Source of the DNA: Carboxylicivirga sp964602515
GTDB lineage: Bacteria > Bacteroidota > Bacteroidia > Bacteroidales > Marinilabiliaceae
Assembly: GCA_964602515.1 (NCBI GenBank)
Contig: CAZRRJ010000004.1
Location: 1-64,000 of the forward strand
Length of the DNA stretch: 64,000 nucleotides
Direction of reading: 5' to 3'
The notes below the pieces were generated by a model. The model was given only the letters and a program-made list of their open reading frames with translations, was not told where the DNA came from and did not search any database. Position numbers and translations under genes: made by a program. This document shows, piece by piece, positions 26,476 to 36,009 of the stretch. Each line of letters begins with the position of its first letter. Position 1 is the stretch's first letter.

Positions 26476-26865
26476 ATTAATATTAAATCGCGTAATACCT
26501 CGTAAGTTTCTTTTTTACATTTACCAAACCAATGAATGTATTATGGTCTGGAGTACGTCGTTATTACTTTACCATTAATATATGGTAATTACAAGCACCT
26601 ATTTTATTACAAAATACACCAACACATACCGTTTAATTTATACAAGCTGCAATGTTGTTATTGCTAATTATCTATTGATTTACAGCAGTATAAAATACAT
26701 AGTAACTTGAGTTTTTTTGTATTAACCAGCAATACGCATCATTAAAACCCAAATATGAATGAATTCTTCCCAAACACTCAGGATAATGGCAGGTTCATAT
26801 ATATTTGTAATTTTGTTCGCTGCCGGGCTTTATGCTGGTTAGCGAATAAACTAAAAAGCAATGCT

Positions 26866-28110
26866 ATGAGTCGTTTACAAAAAACCAATTGGTTACCTCT
26901 TTTTATTACTAATTTCCTGGGTGTTCTTAACGATAATTACCTGAAGTACCTGGTTTTCTTTATCAGTACCACATGGATGATGAAGGATAATGAATCTATC
27001 GTTATTATGCTCGCTTCAGCTTTTTTTGTAATTCCCTACATTGCTTTTTCGCCCATAGCAGGCAAACTGGCTCGCGACCATTCTAAAGCTAAAATTATTC
27101 AACGTGCAAAGCTATTTGAGATTCCCATAATGGCAATTGCCTCATTGGGATTCATTATGCAAAGCATTACCACAACCATGTTTGCCATCTTTTTAATGGG
27201 CTTACAGAGTTGCTTATTTTCACCGGCAAAATATGGTATCATAAGGGATATTGGTGGTAAAGAAGGTATTTCATTTGGAACAGGGGCGATGGAAATGCTC
27301 ACATTTATAGGGGTATTAATCGGCACTTATATAGCTGGTGTAACATCTGATATAAGTAAGCATGTGCTTTTAAGCCATCATCAAACCTTAATTATAAGCG
27401 GATCGCTTATATTTTTTGCTGTTGCAGGTTGGCTATTTAGTTTAAAGATTGCCCCTAAAGAAACCGTTCCCTACGACGAGGACGAAACAACACTTAACCC
27501 CATCTTATTCTTAATACAATCTTACAAATGGAGTAAACAGGTTAAAGGCCTGAATATAGTCATTATGTCACTGGCTACTTTCTGGGCCATCGGGTCGCTG
27601 TTACAAATGAATATAACGGTACATTGCCGTAATGTACTTAAGCTGTCTGATACAGCTACCAGCACAGTAATGGCATTGGTAGCCATTGGTATTGGTGCCG
27701 GGTGTTATGTTACAGGGGTGATTTCAAACAAGAAAATTAAAATGCATTTAGTGCCCATTGGCGGATTGGGTATGCTGATATGTGTTTCATTAATCACCAT
27801 TTTAAGTCCGCCAACCACGTTATTTACCATACTAATAGCCTTAACAGCCTTTTTTGCAGGTGTATTTAAAATACCATTAAACGCTTTTATACAAGATCGT
27901 GTACAAGGGCGAAAACTTGGACTTATCCTGGCTTATAATAACCTTATGCTATTTACCTTTATATTCTTTTCTGCCGGAATATTCGGGCTGGTTGAAACTG
28001 TAGCCAATTCAATTATGGTATTTGGTACCGTTGCTCTTATTACTTTATGCATTACAATTGTCTCCTGGTTAAAAATACCGGGTGCTAAAAAAATTATTTC
28101 AAGTAAATAG
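26866..28110 (+). CDS. MFS transporter, lysophospholipid transporter-like
   Basis: About 414 residues from the ATG at 26866 (MSRLQKTNWLPLFITNFLGV). An in-frame ATG at 26755 would add a 37-residue polar, cysteine-containing extension that looks untranslated. Twelve hydrophobic segments are visible; FLGVLNDNYLKYLV, FFVIPYIAFSPIAGKLARD and CLFSPAKYGIIRDIGG match LplT/Aas-associated MFS proteins. In E. coli LplT flips lysophospholipids across the inner membrane for re-acylation by Aas. Here the next gene, 33 bp downstream, is an acyltransferase-ligase fusion, which supports the same pathway. Confidence 0.83.
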   Translation: MSRLQKTNWLPLFITNFLGVLNDNYLKYLVFFISTTWMMKDNESIVIMLASAFFVIPYIAFSPIAGKLARDHSKAKIIQRAKLFEIPIMAIASLGFIMQSITTTMFAIFLMGLQSCLFSPAKYGIIRDIGGKEGISFGTGAMEMLTFIGVLIGTYIAGVTSDISKHVLLSHHQTLIISGSLIFFAVAGWLFSLKIAPKETVPYDEDETTLNPILFLIQSYKWSKQVKGLNIVIMSLATFWAIGSLLQMNITVHCRNVLKLSDTATSTVMALVAIGIGAGCYVTGVISNKKIKMHLVPIGGLGMLICVSLITILSPPTTLFTILIALTAFFAGVFKIPLNAFIQDRVQGRKLGLILAYNNLMLFTFIFFSAGIFGLVETVANSIMVFGTVALITLCITIVSWLKIPGAKKIISSK

Positions 28111-28143
28111 TCAACTGATCATTTAACACATTTATTTTGATTT

Positions 28144-30810
28144 ATGAAACAACATCATCCCATAATAATAAAAGTTGCCCAGGCTTTTTTTGCCCTGCTC
28201 CGTTTAATACTAAGCATACGCTACAATGTGCATGTAAAAAATGCGTACTTATTAAAAAGCCATGCTCCCAAACTTATATTACCAAATCACCAGGCAATAA
28301 TGGATCCAATCCTGCTTTTTGCCAGCCTTTATAAATATACGAGTTCGGTACCTGTTGTAACATCAGGCTATTATGATATGCCCATTGCAAAAAGCATTTT
28401 CTCGGCCTGGGGTGCTGTACGTGTCAGCGATTTAGAATCAGGAAGCCGGAATACCAATGTACTGGAGCAGATTACCCAAGGTATAAATAAAGGTATTAAA
28501 ATGAATAAAAATATAGTGCTATACCCGGGCGGACAACTGGCCGGACAAGGCTATGAGCGTATTTTTAATAAGCAAAGTGCCTATCGTGCTGTTAAAGATA
28601 TACCTTCAAATGCTGAAGTTATAGCAGTTCGTATTTCGGGTCTTTGGGGTAGCCGGTGGTCAAAAGCATGGACAGGTAAATCGCCTCATTTCTTATCGGT
28701 TTTGTTAAAATGCTTAGGCTTTACATTTATCAATCTCCTTTTCTTTATGCCTCGTCGTAAAGTAAGCATTGAAATAGAAAATATAACAAAGCAGGCTAAA
28801 GAACAAAGTCTTATTGATAAAACAGCTTTTAACAATTTCTTAGAAAATACTTATAATATACATGGTGAAGAGCAAGTCAGCTTTATCAGGTATCACCTAC
28901 TATCACCTAAACTAAAAAGAAAGTTACCAGAAAATATTGTTGGTTCAGACAAAACGGCTAAACAACACAAGCAATCACATACAGCAGATATACCAGGAGA
29001 TACGCTTAATAAGATAACGCAAATTGTAGCCCGTATACTGGAGACGAATGACGAAATTAAAAAAGAACATTTTCTACAGCTTGATTTAGGTGCTGATTCT
29101 CTTAATATTGTAGAAATAGTATCAGAAGTAGAAAATCAATTCCCCACCTTTACAGCTCCTCAAATTAATGAAATAAAAACAATAGCTGATCTTTGTTTGG
29201 TGGCACTGGGACAGTTTAGCACAAATACCGACCTGAAACCATCTTACTTAGAACAAGACCTAAGCCATATAAACCGTCTTAAAGTAAGAGAAGATCAAAC
29301 TATTCTCCAACAATTTATAAACGCTTTTACCAAGGATATAAACGATCCGTTTTGTTATGATTCGATGCTTGGATCAACAAACCGGAAAACATTCTTTTTA
29401 AAGGCATGTGTGGTATCCGAGCTATTAAAGAAAGAAGTTAAAGAACAACATGTGGGTATAATGCTGCCTGCTCTGCAAAGCACTACCTTATTAATCGCCG
29501 CCTGTTACCTGTCAGGCAAAATACCGGTTATGCTGAACTGGACTGTTGGTAAAAAAGTATTGCAGCATTGTATTAATACTACTGGTGTTAATACCATATT
29601 ATCGGCAGGTGCTTTTATTGATAAGATTAAAGAGCAGTTGCCCAACGATCTGGTGGATAAAATTATTCTATTGGAAAAGAAAGTACCCGGGTTAAGTATA
29701 GCCACAAAACTAAAAGGTGCATTAAAAGCTAAATTCCCTAAACTGCTTATTTCAACCAACAATAAGCCTGAAACAGCAGTCATACTGTTTACATCGGGCA
29801 GCGAAGCTATGCCTAAAGCTGTGCCACTCTCTCACAAAAATATTGTGCGCAATATGGCCAGTGCTTTTAAAATGATAGAGATTGATAACAACCAGACGTT
29901 TCTTTCATTTTTACCACCTTTTCATAGTTTTGGCTTTACGGTTCTTAATATTATGCCATTAATAACAGCTTCTAAGGTGGGCTATACCCCTAACCCTACA
30001 GACGGACGGGAGGTATTGCGCATTATGAAACACATTAAAGCTAATATTCTTGTTGGCACGCCGGGTTTTCTTAAGTTATTGCTATCCGAAGGTTCGGCTT
30101 ATGAATTTAAATCAGTTAAATACGCCATTTCGGGAGCCGAAGCCATGCCCGAATCATTAAAAACACAGTTTGAAACAGTAACAAAAAATGGATTGATACT
30201 GGAAGGCTATGGCATTACAGAGTGCGCTCCTGTATTAACGCTTAACCCACAGGCAAAACAAAAAATGAATAGTGTGGGACAATTCTTACCCGATATAACA
30301 GGCCTTATCCTGGATATAGAAAGCAATCAGCCACTTCCAGTCAATAAAACCGGAATGATATACGCCAAAGGCCCCAATATTTTTAATGGCTACCTTAATC
30401 AGCCTGAGCTGGTACCTTTTGAAAACATTGATGGTGAACAATACTATAAAACAGGCGATTTGGGCTATATTGATGAAGAGGGCTACCTTTTTATTACCGG
30501 AAGGCTTAAACGATTTATTAAAATTGCGGGCGAAATGATTAGCCTGCCTTTTATTGAAAAGATTTTGCTTGATAAATATGGCAGTGATGAGGAACAGGTA
30601 TTAGCTGTAGAAGGCTGTGATAAAACAAAACCGCCCCGTATTGCACTATTTACAACCAATGAGTTGGATCTGGGTGATGTAAATACTTACCTGCTAAAAA
30701 ATGGGGTTGCTCCTATTGCTAAAATTAAAGAAGTAATCAGGGTAGATGAAATTCCGGTATTAGGAACAGGTAAGACAGATTATAAAGTTTTAAAAGCTAT
30801 GTTAGATTAA
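28144..30810 (+). CDS. Fused PlsC acyltransferase, acyl carrier and acyl-ligase (Aas-like)
   Basis: 888 residues with three domains. Residues ~40-215 are a PlsC acyltransferase (ILPNHQAIMDPIL, an HX4D motif, and LYPGGQLAGQ). Residues ~285-355 are an acyl carrier domain with LDLGADSLNIVEIV, where Ser319 would carry phosphopantetheine. Residues ~400-888 are an AMP-forming ligase (AVILFTSGSEAMPKAVPLSH, LEGYGITECAPV, YKTGDLGYIDEEGYLFITGR). E. coli Aas has only acyltransferase and ligase parts, so the internal carrier is a notable addition that could shuttle the activated acyl group. With the adjacent transporter it probably re-acylates lysophospholipids at the inner membrane. Confidence 0.87.
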   Translation: MKQHHPIIIKVAQAFFALLRLILSIRYNVHVKNAYLLKSHAPKLILPNHQAIMDPILLFASLYKYTSSVPVVTSGYYDMPIAKSIFSAWGAVRVSDLESGSRNTNVLEQITQGINKGIKMNKNIVLYPGGQLAGQGYERIFNKQSAYRAVKDIPSNAEVIAVRISGLWGSRWSKAWTGKSPHFLSVLLKCLGFTFINLLFFMPRRKVSIEIENITKQAKEQSLIDKTAFNNFLENTYNIHGEEQVSFIRYHLLSPKLKRKLPENIVGSDKTAKQHKQSHTADIPGDTLNKITQIVARILETNDEIKKEHFLQLDLGADSLNIVEIVSEVENQFPTFTAPQINEIKTIADLCLVALGQFSTNTDLKPSYLEQDLSHINRLKVREDQTILQQFINAFTKDINDPFCYDSMLGSTNRKTFFLKACVVSELLKKEVKEQHVGIMLPALQSTTLLIAACYLSGKIPVMLNWTVGKKVLQHCINTTGVNTILSAGAFIDKIKEQLPNDLVDKIILLEKKVPGLSIATKLKGALKAKFPKLLISTNNKPETAVILFTSGSEAMPKAVPLSHKNIVRNMASAFKMIEIDNNQTFLSFLPPFHSFGFTVLNIMPLITASKVGYTPNPTDGREVLRIMKHIKANILVGTPGFLKLLLSEGSAYEFKSVKYAISGAEAMPESLKTQFETVTKNGLILEGYGITECAPVLTLNPQAKQKMNSVGQFLPDITGLILDIESNQPLPVNKTGMIYAKGPNIFNGYLNQPELVPFENIDGEQYYKTGDLGYIDEEGYLFITGRLKRFIKIAGEMISLPFIEKILLDKYGSDEEQVLAVEGCDKTKPPRIALFTTNELDLGDVNTYLLKNGVAPIAKIKEVIRVDEIPVLGTGKTDYKVLKAMLD

Positions 30811-30983
30811 TACGCATATATGCTAAAAATTAATATCTCAAGATATAAAATAGCAAGCATATTTCATCTCACAAAGCTTGTTAACATTGCATAACCTCTC
30901 CTTTTAATGAAGAGGTTTGGATATTCATCTATAACAACTATTTCAAATTCAAAAGAGAATAAATTAACATTATTCACTTTGTT

Positions 30984-30991
30984 TATCTTTG
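30984..30991 (+). promoter_or_regulatory. Putative promoter -7 box
   Basis: TATCTTTG matches the Bacteroidota -7 consensus TAnnTTTG and lies 26 bp before the kinase start at 31017. No strong -33 TTTG is seen at the expected spacing. Confidence 0.5.
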
Positions 30992-31016
30992 CACCCCCTA
31001 AAACAAACAATAACTT

Positions 31017-32006
31017 ATGAACCAACACTTTAAGGAGATAATATTAAATGCCACCGGGGCAACAGGGATGTACGAAATTGAAGTTATTCAAAACCTGTGG
31101 AGCGGGTATGGCAAAATCATTCGTATGGGATTGAATGGTACTGATATAAAAAGTGTGGTGATTAAGCACGTTAAGCTTCCCCTGGAAACCAATCATCCCA
31201 GGGGATGGAATACCAACCTATCGCATGAACGTAAGCTAAAATCCTACCGAGTTGAAACAGCATGGTACAAGCAATGGAGTGCGATGTGCGATGATAAATG
31301 CCGAATTCCTCACTGTCTTGCTTTAAAGCATTTTGATGATGAAGTATTAATGGTGTTAGAGGATCTTGATCAAGCGGGTTTTCCTGTGCATCAATCATCA
31401 GTTAGCCTTACAGAGATAAACACCTGCCTAACCTGGCTAGCTAACTTTCATGCCACTTTCATTCATAAAAAACCAGAGAACCTATGGGAGACTGGTACAT
31501 ACTGGCACCTGGATACCCGACCCGACGAATTAAAAATAATGGGCGACAAAGCGCTTAAGTGTGCAGCAAAAACCATTGATAAAAAACTACAGGATAGTCC
31601 GTTCTTAACATTTGTACATGGCGATGCCAAACTGGCTAATTTTTGCTTTTCAGAAGATGGCACACGGGTTGCCGCCGTTGATTTTCAATATGTTGGTGGT
31701 GGCTGTGGTATGAAAGATGTGGCTTACTTTATTGGAAGCTGTCTTTACGAAGATGACTGTGAAGCACTGGAAAAGAAATTACTTGACATGTATTTTATGG
31801 CGCTTCGCCAGGCACTTGCCACAAAACAACCAACAATAGATACGGATGCACTGGAAAATAACTGGCGCAAGTTATACCCTGTTGCCTGGACTGATTTTCA
31901 TCGCTTCTTAAAAGGCTGGAGTCCTGACCACTGGAAAATTAACAGCTACAGCGAACGCCTGGCCAGAGAAGTTGTGGCAGATTTAAACTCTAAAGCAACA
32001 CAATAA
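31017..32006 (+). CDS. Phosphotransferase, CHK/ecdysteroid-kinase-like fold
   Basis: 329 residues with a protein-kinase-like small-molecule kinase fold. Motifs: VIKHVKLP (phosphate-loop lysine), MVLEDLDQAGFP hinge, catalytic FVHGDAKLANFCF and metal-binding AAVDFQYVGGGCGMKDVAYF. These match the CHK/EcKinase and aminoglycoside-phosphotransferase superfamily; the natural substrate is probably a small alcohol or polyol. The stop codon overlaps the start of the phosphatase gene (TAATG), implying translational coupling and a linked kinase-phosphatase step. Confidence 0.82.
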   Translation: MNQHFKEIILNATGATGMYEIEVIQNLWSGYGKIIRMGLNGTDIKSVVIKHVKLPLETNHPRGWNTNLSHERKLKSYRVETAWYKQWSAMCDDKCRIPHCLALKHFDDEVLMVLEDLDQAGFPVHQSSVSLTEINTCLTWLANFHATFIHKKPENLWETGTYWHLDTRPDELKIMGDKALKCAAKTIDKKLQDSPFLTFVHGDAKLANFCFSEDGTRVAAVDFQYVGGGCGMKDVAYFIGSCLYEDDCEALEKKLLDMYFMALRQALATKQPTIDTDALENNWRKLYPVAWTDFHRFLKGWSPDHWKINSYSERLAREVVADLNSKATQ

Positions 32007-32881
32007 TGACCTTAAATGAGCAAGACCTCCATACCCTGTGTCAATTAGCTATTAAGGCAGCAAGCGCAGCAGGCACTATGATTGCCACACGAACCAAAGA
32101 GAAATTAACCGTTAAAAATAAGCTTGCCGGTACAAGCCTGGCTTCACAGGTTTTTACCAAAGTTGACATTGAGTCTGAATGTCTAATCATTGAAATACTT
32201 GAACCAAGCATAGGTGAGTACGATCTGGCTTTATTAAGCGAAGAAACGCCTGATGACCAGCAACGCTTTGAGAAAAATTACTTTTGGTGCATTGACCCTT
32301 TGGATGGCACCTTACCCTTTATTGAGCAACAGAATGGTTATTCTGTCTCAATCGCCCTGGTAGCAAATAACGGTACGCCTGTTATTGGTGTTATTTATAA
32401 CCCTACAACATCCAATCTTTACCATGCTATTAAGGGAGGTGGTGCATATAAAAATAATGTTCCATGGCTACTAAAAAATATAAAGAAGGGGGTAACGCTT
32501 GTTTGCGACCGGAGCTTTACAAAACACGCCCATTATAATGCTATTAAGAATAAACTTAAGTATGCCACTGGTGACCAGCTTAAGGTTATAAACCATGGAG
32601 GAGCAGCAATGAATGCTATATGGGTTCTTGAAAACGCTCCTGCTGTTTATTTTAAATTTCCAAAGAAGGAACAAGGAGGTGGGAGCCTGTGGGACTACGC
32701 TGCATCAGCCTGTATTTTTAAAGAAATGAATGCCCCGGCAACTGACTTTTCGGGTGACAAACTCAACTTAAACAAGCCTGATTCAACATTTATGAATGAA
32801 GAAGGTATTTTTTACAGCAGCAATTCTACTCTGCAGGAAAAAATAAAATCTTTACTTTTCAACCTTTCCGATAGGTATTGA
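32006..32881 (+). CDS. Inositol monophosphatase/CysQ-type phosphatase
   Basis: 291 residues. Metal-binding motifs of the IMPase superfamily are visible: LLSEETPDD (first acidic site), FWCIDPLDGTLPFIEQQNGY (DPxDGT core) and a C-terminal GSLWDYAASACIFKE (WD site). Such enzymes hydrolyse inositol phosphates, fructose-1,6-bisphosphate or 3'-phosphoadenosine 5'-phosphate; the substrate cannot be told here, though PLDGT with a short insert is CysQ-like. Translationally coupled to the kinase upstream. Its last 30 bp overlap the convergent outer-membrane protein gene. Confidence 0.83.
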   Translation: MTLNEQDLHTLCQLAIKAASAAGTMIATRTKEKLTVKNKLAGTSLASQVFTKVDIESECLIIEILEPSIGEYDLALLSEETPDDQQRFEKNYFWCIDPLDGTLPFIEQQNGYSVSIALVANNGTPVIGVIYNPTTSNLYHAIKGGGAYKNNVPWLLKNIKKGVTLVCDRSFTKHAHYNAIKNKLKYATGDQLKVINHGGAAMNAIWVLENAPAVYFKFPKKEQGGGSLWDYAASACIFKEMNAPATDFSGDKLNLNKPDSTFMNEEGIFYSSNSTLQEKIKSLLFNLSDRY

Positions 32882-34207
32882 AACGCCAAAGTATAATTGT
32901 TTTTGTCCATTACTCATATTTATCATGTTTCCTAACAGCGTAGAAGAGCCAATAAAAAAGGTCTTATAACGCGCTGCAATGCCCAAGTTTGCTCCTAAAA
33001 CATTTGAGTAATTTACCGGCAGAAAAATACCCCAATCTTTCGTTTCATAACGCGCCGTTATACTTGAACGCCAAACGGCTCGACTTACAAGCTTAACAGT
33101 ACTACTATAATAACCGGGATGATAATTCAAGGTGCTGTTCAAAAATATTTTAGGTTTAACACAATAGTCTATGTTTACGCCCAGCATTAGTGGTAGCCTG
33201 GTTTTAAAACTATTTCCTGATATATCACTAAATTCAATCGACTTCTCAACAGAGTCTTTTAGCGCTTGTAAAGTTTCAATTCCCTTAAACCGGGCATATG
33301 GCACTTCCCTCATACTAACCTCGTAGGATGCTTGACTATCGGTCTTACGATGCTTTATACTACCAATATCATTTGCAACTATGCCAATTTTATACTTATA
33401 AGGTACTCCCTTAACTCCTTTATAATGATCAGGCTGATAAGAGTAGGTCAAACCCAGATCCACTCCTAAACCTATATCTCCGGATTGGTTAACGATATCG
33501 CCCCCGTCAATTGTTTTTTTAAGACTCTTATTAAAACCGTATGAGAATTTCATATTAAAATGTGAAATATGCTCTTCATCAAATGCTAAGTGAATTCCAT
33601 CCATTTCAAGATAACCTGAACCCGAACCATTAAGAAACTTTAAACTTAATCCACCTGTTAAGGTATGCTTGTCTGTTTTTAACAGCATTCTAGACCATGA
33701 TAAATTATACTCTACCCAACTATTAACCAAAGATTTGAAATATTCACCATCAATATCTTTCAATAGCTCCGGATCTTTTATGCCTAAAAATATATTCTTG
33801 AAATCATCGTTGGACGAATTATACACCCCATTAGCACGCATACTGACTGTTAGAGCAAAGGCATTGTTTTTATTGAGTTTATAGGCCAATGATGGTATCA
33901 TAACCCGACCATGAATAAAAAGTAAGCTTTCCTCGGCTCCCAGGAAAAACTTTAAATCATTAAAGCCAACTCGCCCCATAATATTCCAAAAATCAGACTG
34001 AACGAAACTTTGGCTGTTAATTAATCCGGCTTCTGCATTTATAAAATTAACATGCCATTTTGCATTATGCCGTATTAGATCAGCAGGCTGGTTTACTAAT
34101 GCTATAAAAGGTAAATATGTACTGGAGTGAACACCTGTATAATCCTGACTATAAACACTATTCATACAGACACATACACACAGTATGAAATAATATGCTC
34201 TCTTCAT
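32852..34207 (-). CDS. Outer-membrane protein, DUF5723-like
   Basis: 451 residues with a signal peptide (YYFILCVCVCMNSVYSQ). The remainder alternates hydrophobic and polar residues as in beta-barrels, with motifs such as LVNQPADLIRHNAKWHVNF and GLSLKFLNGSGSGYLEMDG, and ends in ISIPIGKVEK. The profile matches DUF5723-type proteins of Bacteroidota, function unknown. It is convergent with, and overlaps by 30 bp, the phosphatase gene. Confidence 0.7.
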   Translation of the reverse strand: MKRAYYFILCVCVCMNSVYSQDYTGVHSSTYLPFIALVNQPADLIRHNAKWHVNFINAEAGLINSQSFVQSDFWNIMGRVGFNDLKFFLGAEESLLFIHGRVMIPSLAYKLNKNNAFALTVSMRANGVYNSSNDDFKNIFLGIKDPELLKDIDGEYFKSLVNSWVEYNLSWSRMLLKTDKHTLTGGLSLKFLNGSGSGYLEMDGIHLAFDEEHISHFNMKFSYGFNKSLKKTIDGGDIVNQSGDIGLGVDLGLTYSYQPDHYKGVKGVPYKYKIGIVANDIGSIKHRKTDSQASYEVSMREVPYARFKGIETLQALKDSVEKSIEFSDISGNSFKTRLPLMLGVNIDYCVKPKIFLNSTLNYHPGYYSSTVKLVSRAVWRSSITARYETKDWGIFLPVNYSNVLGANLGIAARYKTFFIGSSTLLGNMINMSNGQKQLYFGVSIPIGKVEK

Positions 34208-34334
34208 TAAAGTTAAATCTGGTTACACAAAGAAATAAAAATAACACTAAATTGTAACCAAAATTATAGCTGTTTTTTTGCCACCACCCTAATTATCTGG
34301 TATTTTTATACCAGATTTGAACCCATTCAATACA

Positions 34335-34751
34335 ATGAATCAAACACAAGTAGCGCTGCGTGGATTTGAAAAGGAATGTATACTCCGAACATCGCGTAGT
34401 AGTGGCCCGGGCGGACAAAATGTTAATAAAGTTAACTCTAAAGTGGAGCTGCGTTTTAATATTATACAATCCAATATATTAAGCCACAATGAGAAACAAA
34501 TACTACTTAATAAACTAACAGCCAAACTAAATGCTGAAGGGGAGTTAATTGTTGTTTCGCAAGAGTATCGTTCGCAACTTCAGAATAAAGAAGCCGCTTT
34601 AAATCGTTTTTATACTATAATACGTATTGCTTTAACGCCTGTTAAAAAGAGAAAAGCAACCAGGCCAAGCAGGAGATCAATTGAAAAGCGACTGGAAAAG
34701 AAAAAACAACACGCATCAAAAAAAGCAGACAGACGCTACAGAGCTATGTAA
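34335..34751 (+). CDS. arfB: ArfB/YaeJ-type peptidyl-tRNA hydrolase (ribosome rescue)
   Basis: About 138 residues from the ATG at 34335; a TTG at 34317 would add only six residues. Catalytic segment LRTSRSSGPGGQNVNKVNSKVELRF carries the GGQ motif at the N-terminus, and the C-terminus is a long basic tail (KRKATRPSRRSIEKRLEKKK), the ArfB hallmark that enters the empty mRNA channel. It lacks the stop-codon-reading domains of RF1/RF2, so it should release peptides from stalled ribosomes. Confidence 0.9.
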   Translation: MNQTQVALRGFEKECILRTSRSSGPGGQNVNKVNSKVELRFNIIQSNILSHNEKQILLNKLTAKLNAEGELIVVSQEYRSQLQNKEAALNRFYTIIRIALTPVKKRKATRPSRRSIEKRLEKKKQHASKKADRRYRAM

Positions 34752-34812
34752 CAAATGCTTATTTTTACACAGTCAAATTATACTAAAATAATACTTCAAT
34801 AGAAATAATACC

Positions 34813-35286
34813 ATGAATGACATTATATTAGGACAAGGCTTAGGCAAGTTATTATTCGGTTCTACCCGAGAAGATATAAATGAGATGATGGGTGAGCCAA
34901 GTGAAATTGAATCTGTGGAAGGCGACAATGAATCCGGAGCCATGGAAGCCTGGCATTATGATGACCAACACCTGTCACTATCTTTTGAAGAAGACTGCAA
35001 CTGGAAGCTAACATCCATTACATCAGCATCTCCCGAAGTATTATTTGAAGGAATTGACCTTATTGGACTAAGCCAAAGTGAAGTACTGGAGCAAATGGAT
35101 GTATTTAACCTTGGAGAATTTGAGCTTGAAGATCTTTCTACAGAGGGAGTGCCAAACCAAACCATTGCAACCAATACAGACTTTAGTCTCAATTTATTCT
35201 TCGATCACGATATTTTAACAGAGATTCAATGGGGGCCATTCTGGGATAATGAATCAGAAATGCCACTATGGCCGGACAGTGAATAA
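34813..35286 (+). CDS. Acidic hypothetical protein
   Basis: 157 residues, very rich in Asp and Glu, no signal peptide. LGKLLFGSTREDINEMMGEP is followed by short beta segments (LSLSFEEDCNWKLTSIT) and a proline-tryptophan-rich end (LTEIQWGPFWDNES). The G...FG.s.edi...lG.P opening recurs in small Bacteroidota proteins near housekeeping genes, but I know no function. It follows the arfB-type gene by 61 bp and may share its transcript. Confidence 0.7.
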   Translation: MNDIILGQGLGKLLFGSTREDINEMMGEPSEIESVEGDNESGAMEAWHYDDQHLSLSFEEDCNWKLTSITSASPEVLFEGIDLIGLSQSEVLEQMDVFNLGEFELEDLSTEGVPNQTIATNTDFSLNLFFDHDILTEIQWGPFWDNESEMPLWPDSE

Positions 35287-35310
35287 GTCATTTTTTTCTT
35301 TGTACCTGGT

Positions 35311-35904
35311 TTAAGACAATATTGTGTAAAGCATAATGGTGATTGGCAAGAACTCTTTTAGTTCAGCACGCGCCACCTTTAATGCTTTACCAATCTGGTT
35401 CTCAACAGTTTTTTCTGTTATACACAGTTCTTTCGCAATTTCTTTATGGCTTTTACCTTCAAACCTGCTCATTATAAATAACTGTTGACATTGAGGTGTC
35501 ATTTTTTCAACCGCACTGTTAATATGTTCTAATATTTCAGCCTCAAGCAATCGTTCTGCACTTTTATCTTTTAAGGCTTCATAATTTAATTTGTATTCGG
35601 CTGTAATAATATTTTGGGCGTACTTATCGGTAACTTTAAGATGACGTAAATAGTTAAGGCAAATATTACGAACAGATTTATATAAATAAGCATTTAAGTT
35701 GGTTCCAACTTTTAACTTCTGTCGTGTCTCCCACAACTTAAAAAAAGCTTCCTGAACCAAACTCTTTGACAAATCTTTATCAATGACATATTCAGAAGCA
35801 TAAGCCACCAGTGCGGGTTGCAATTGCACAAAAATAGTACGGTACATACCTTCATCACCCCGCTGTAATAAGTCTAAAGTTGATTTATCAACAGATATTT
35901 GCAT
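35311..35904 (-). CDS. ECF-type RNA polymerase sigma-70 factor
   Basis: 197 residues. Region 2 is seen in KSLVQEAFFKLWETRQKL and NAYLYKSVRNICLNYLRHL, region 4 in TPQCQQLFIMSRFEGKSHKE and IAKELCITEKTVENQIGKAL. This is the Bacteroidota-expanded sigma factor family that often pairs with a FecR-type anti-sigma and a SusC-like receptor; none is next to it, so it may respond to a partner elsewhere. It is 105 bp downstream of the CstA gene stop in the same direction. Confidence 0.88.
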   Translation of the reverse strand: MQISVDKSTLDLLQRGDEGMYRTIFVQLQPALVAYASEYVIDKDLSKSLVQEAFFKLWETRQKLKVGTNLNAYLYKSVRNICLNYLRHLKVTDKYAQNIITAEYKLNYEALKDKSAERLLEAEILEHINSAVEKMTPQCQQLFIMSRFEGKSHKEIAKELCITEKTVENQIGKALKVARAELKEFLPITIMLYTILS

Positions 35905-36009
35905 AGAAATACCCCCCTCTCAATTGTGTTTCACAAGTACAATAATAGTAATAATAGGGTTACGTAAGCATGATATTAATTACGAAATAATAAATACAAC
36001 ACTACACTA

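Noticed and set aside
26755..26865. 37-residue N-terminal extension of the MFS transporter
   Set aside because: Polar, cysteine-containing and not membrane-like; the ATG at 26866 begins the family sequence.
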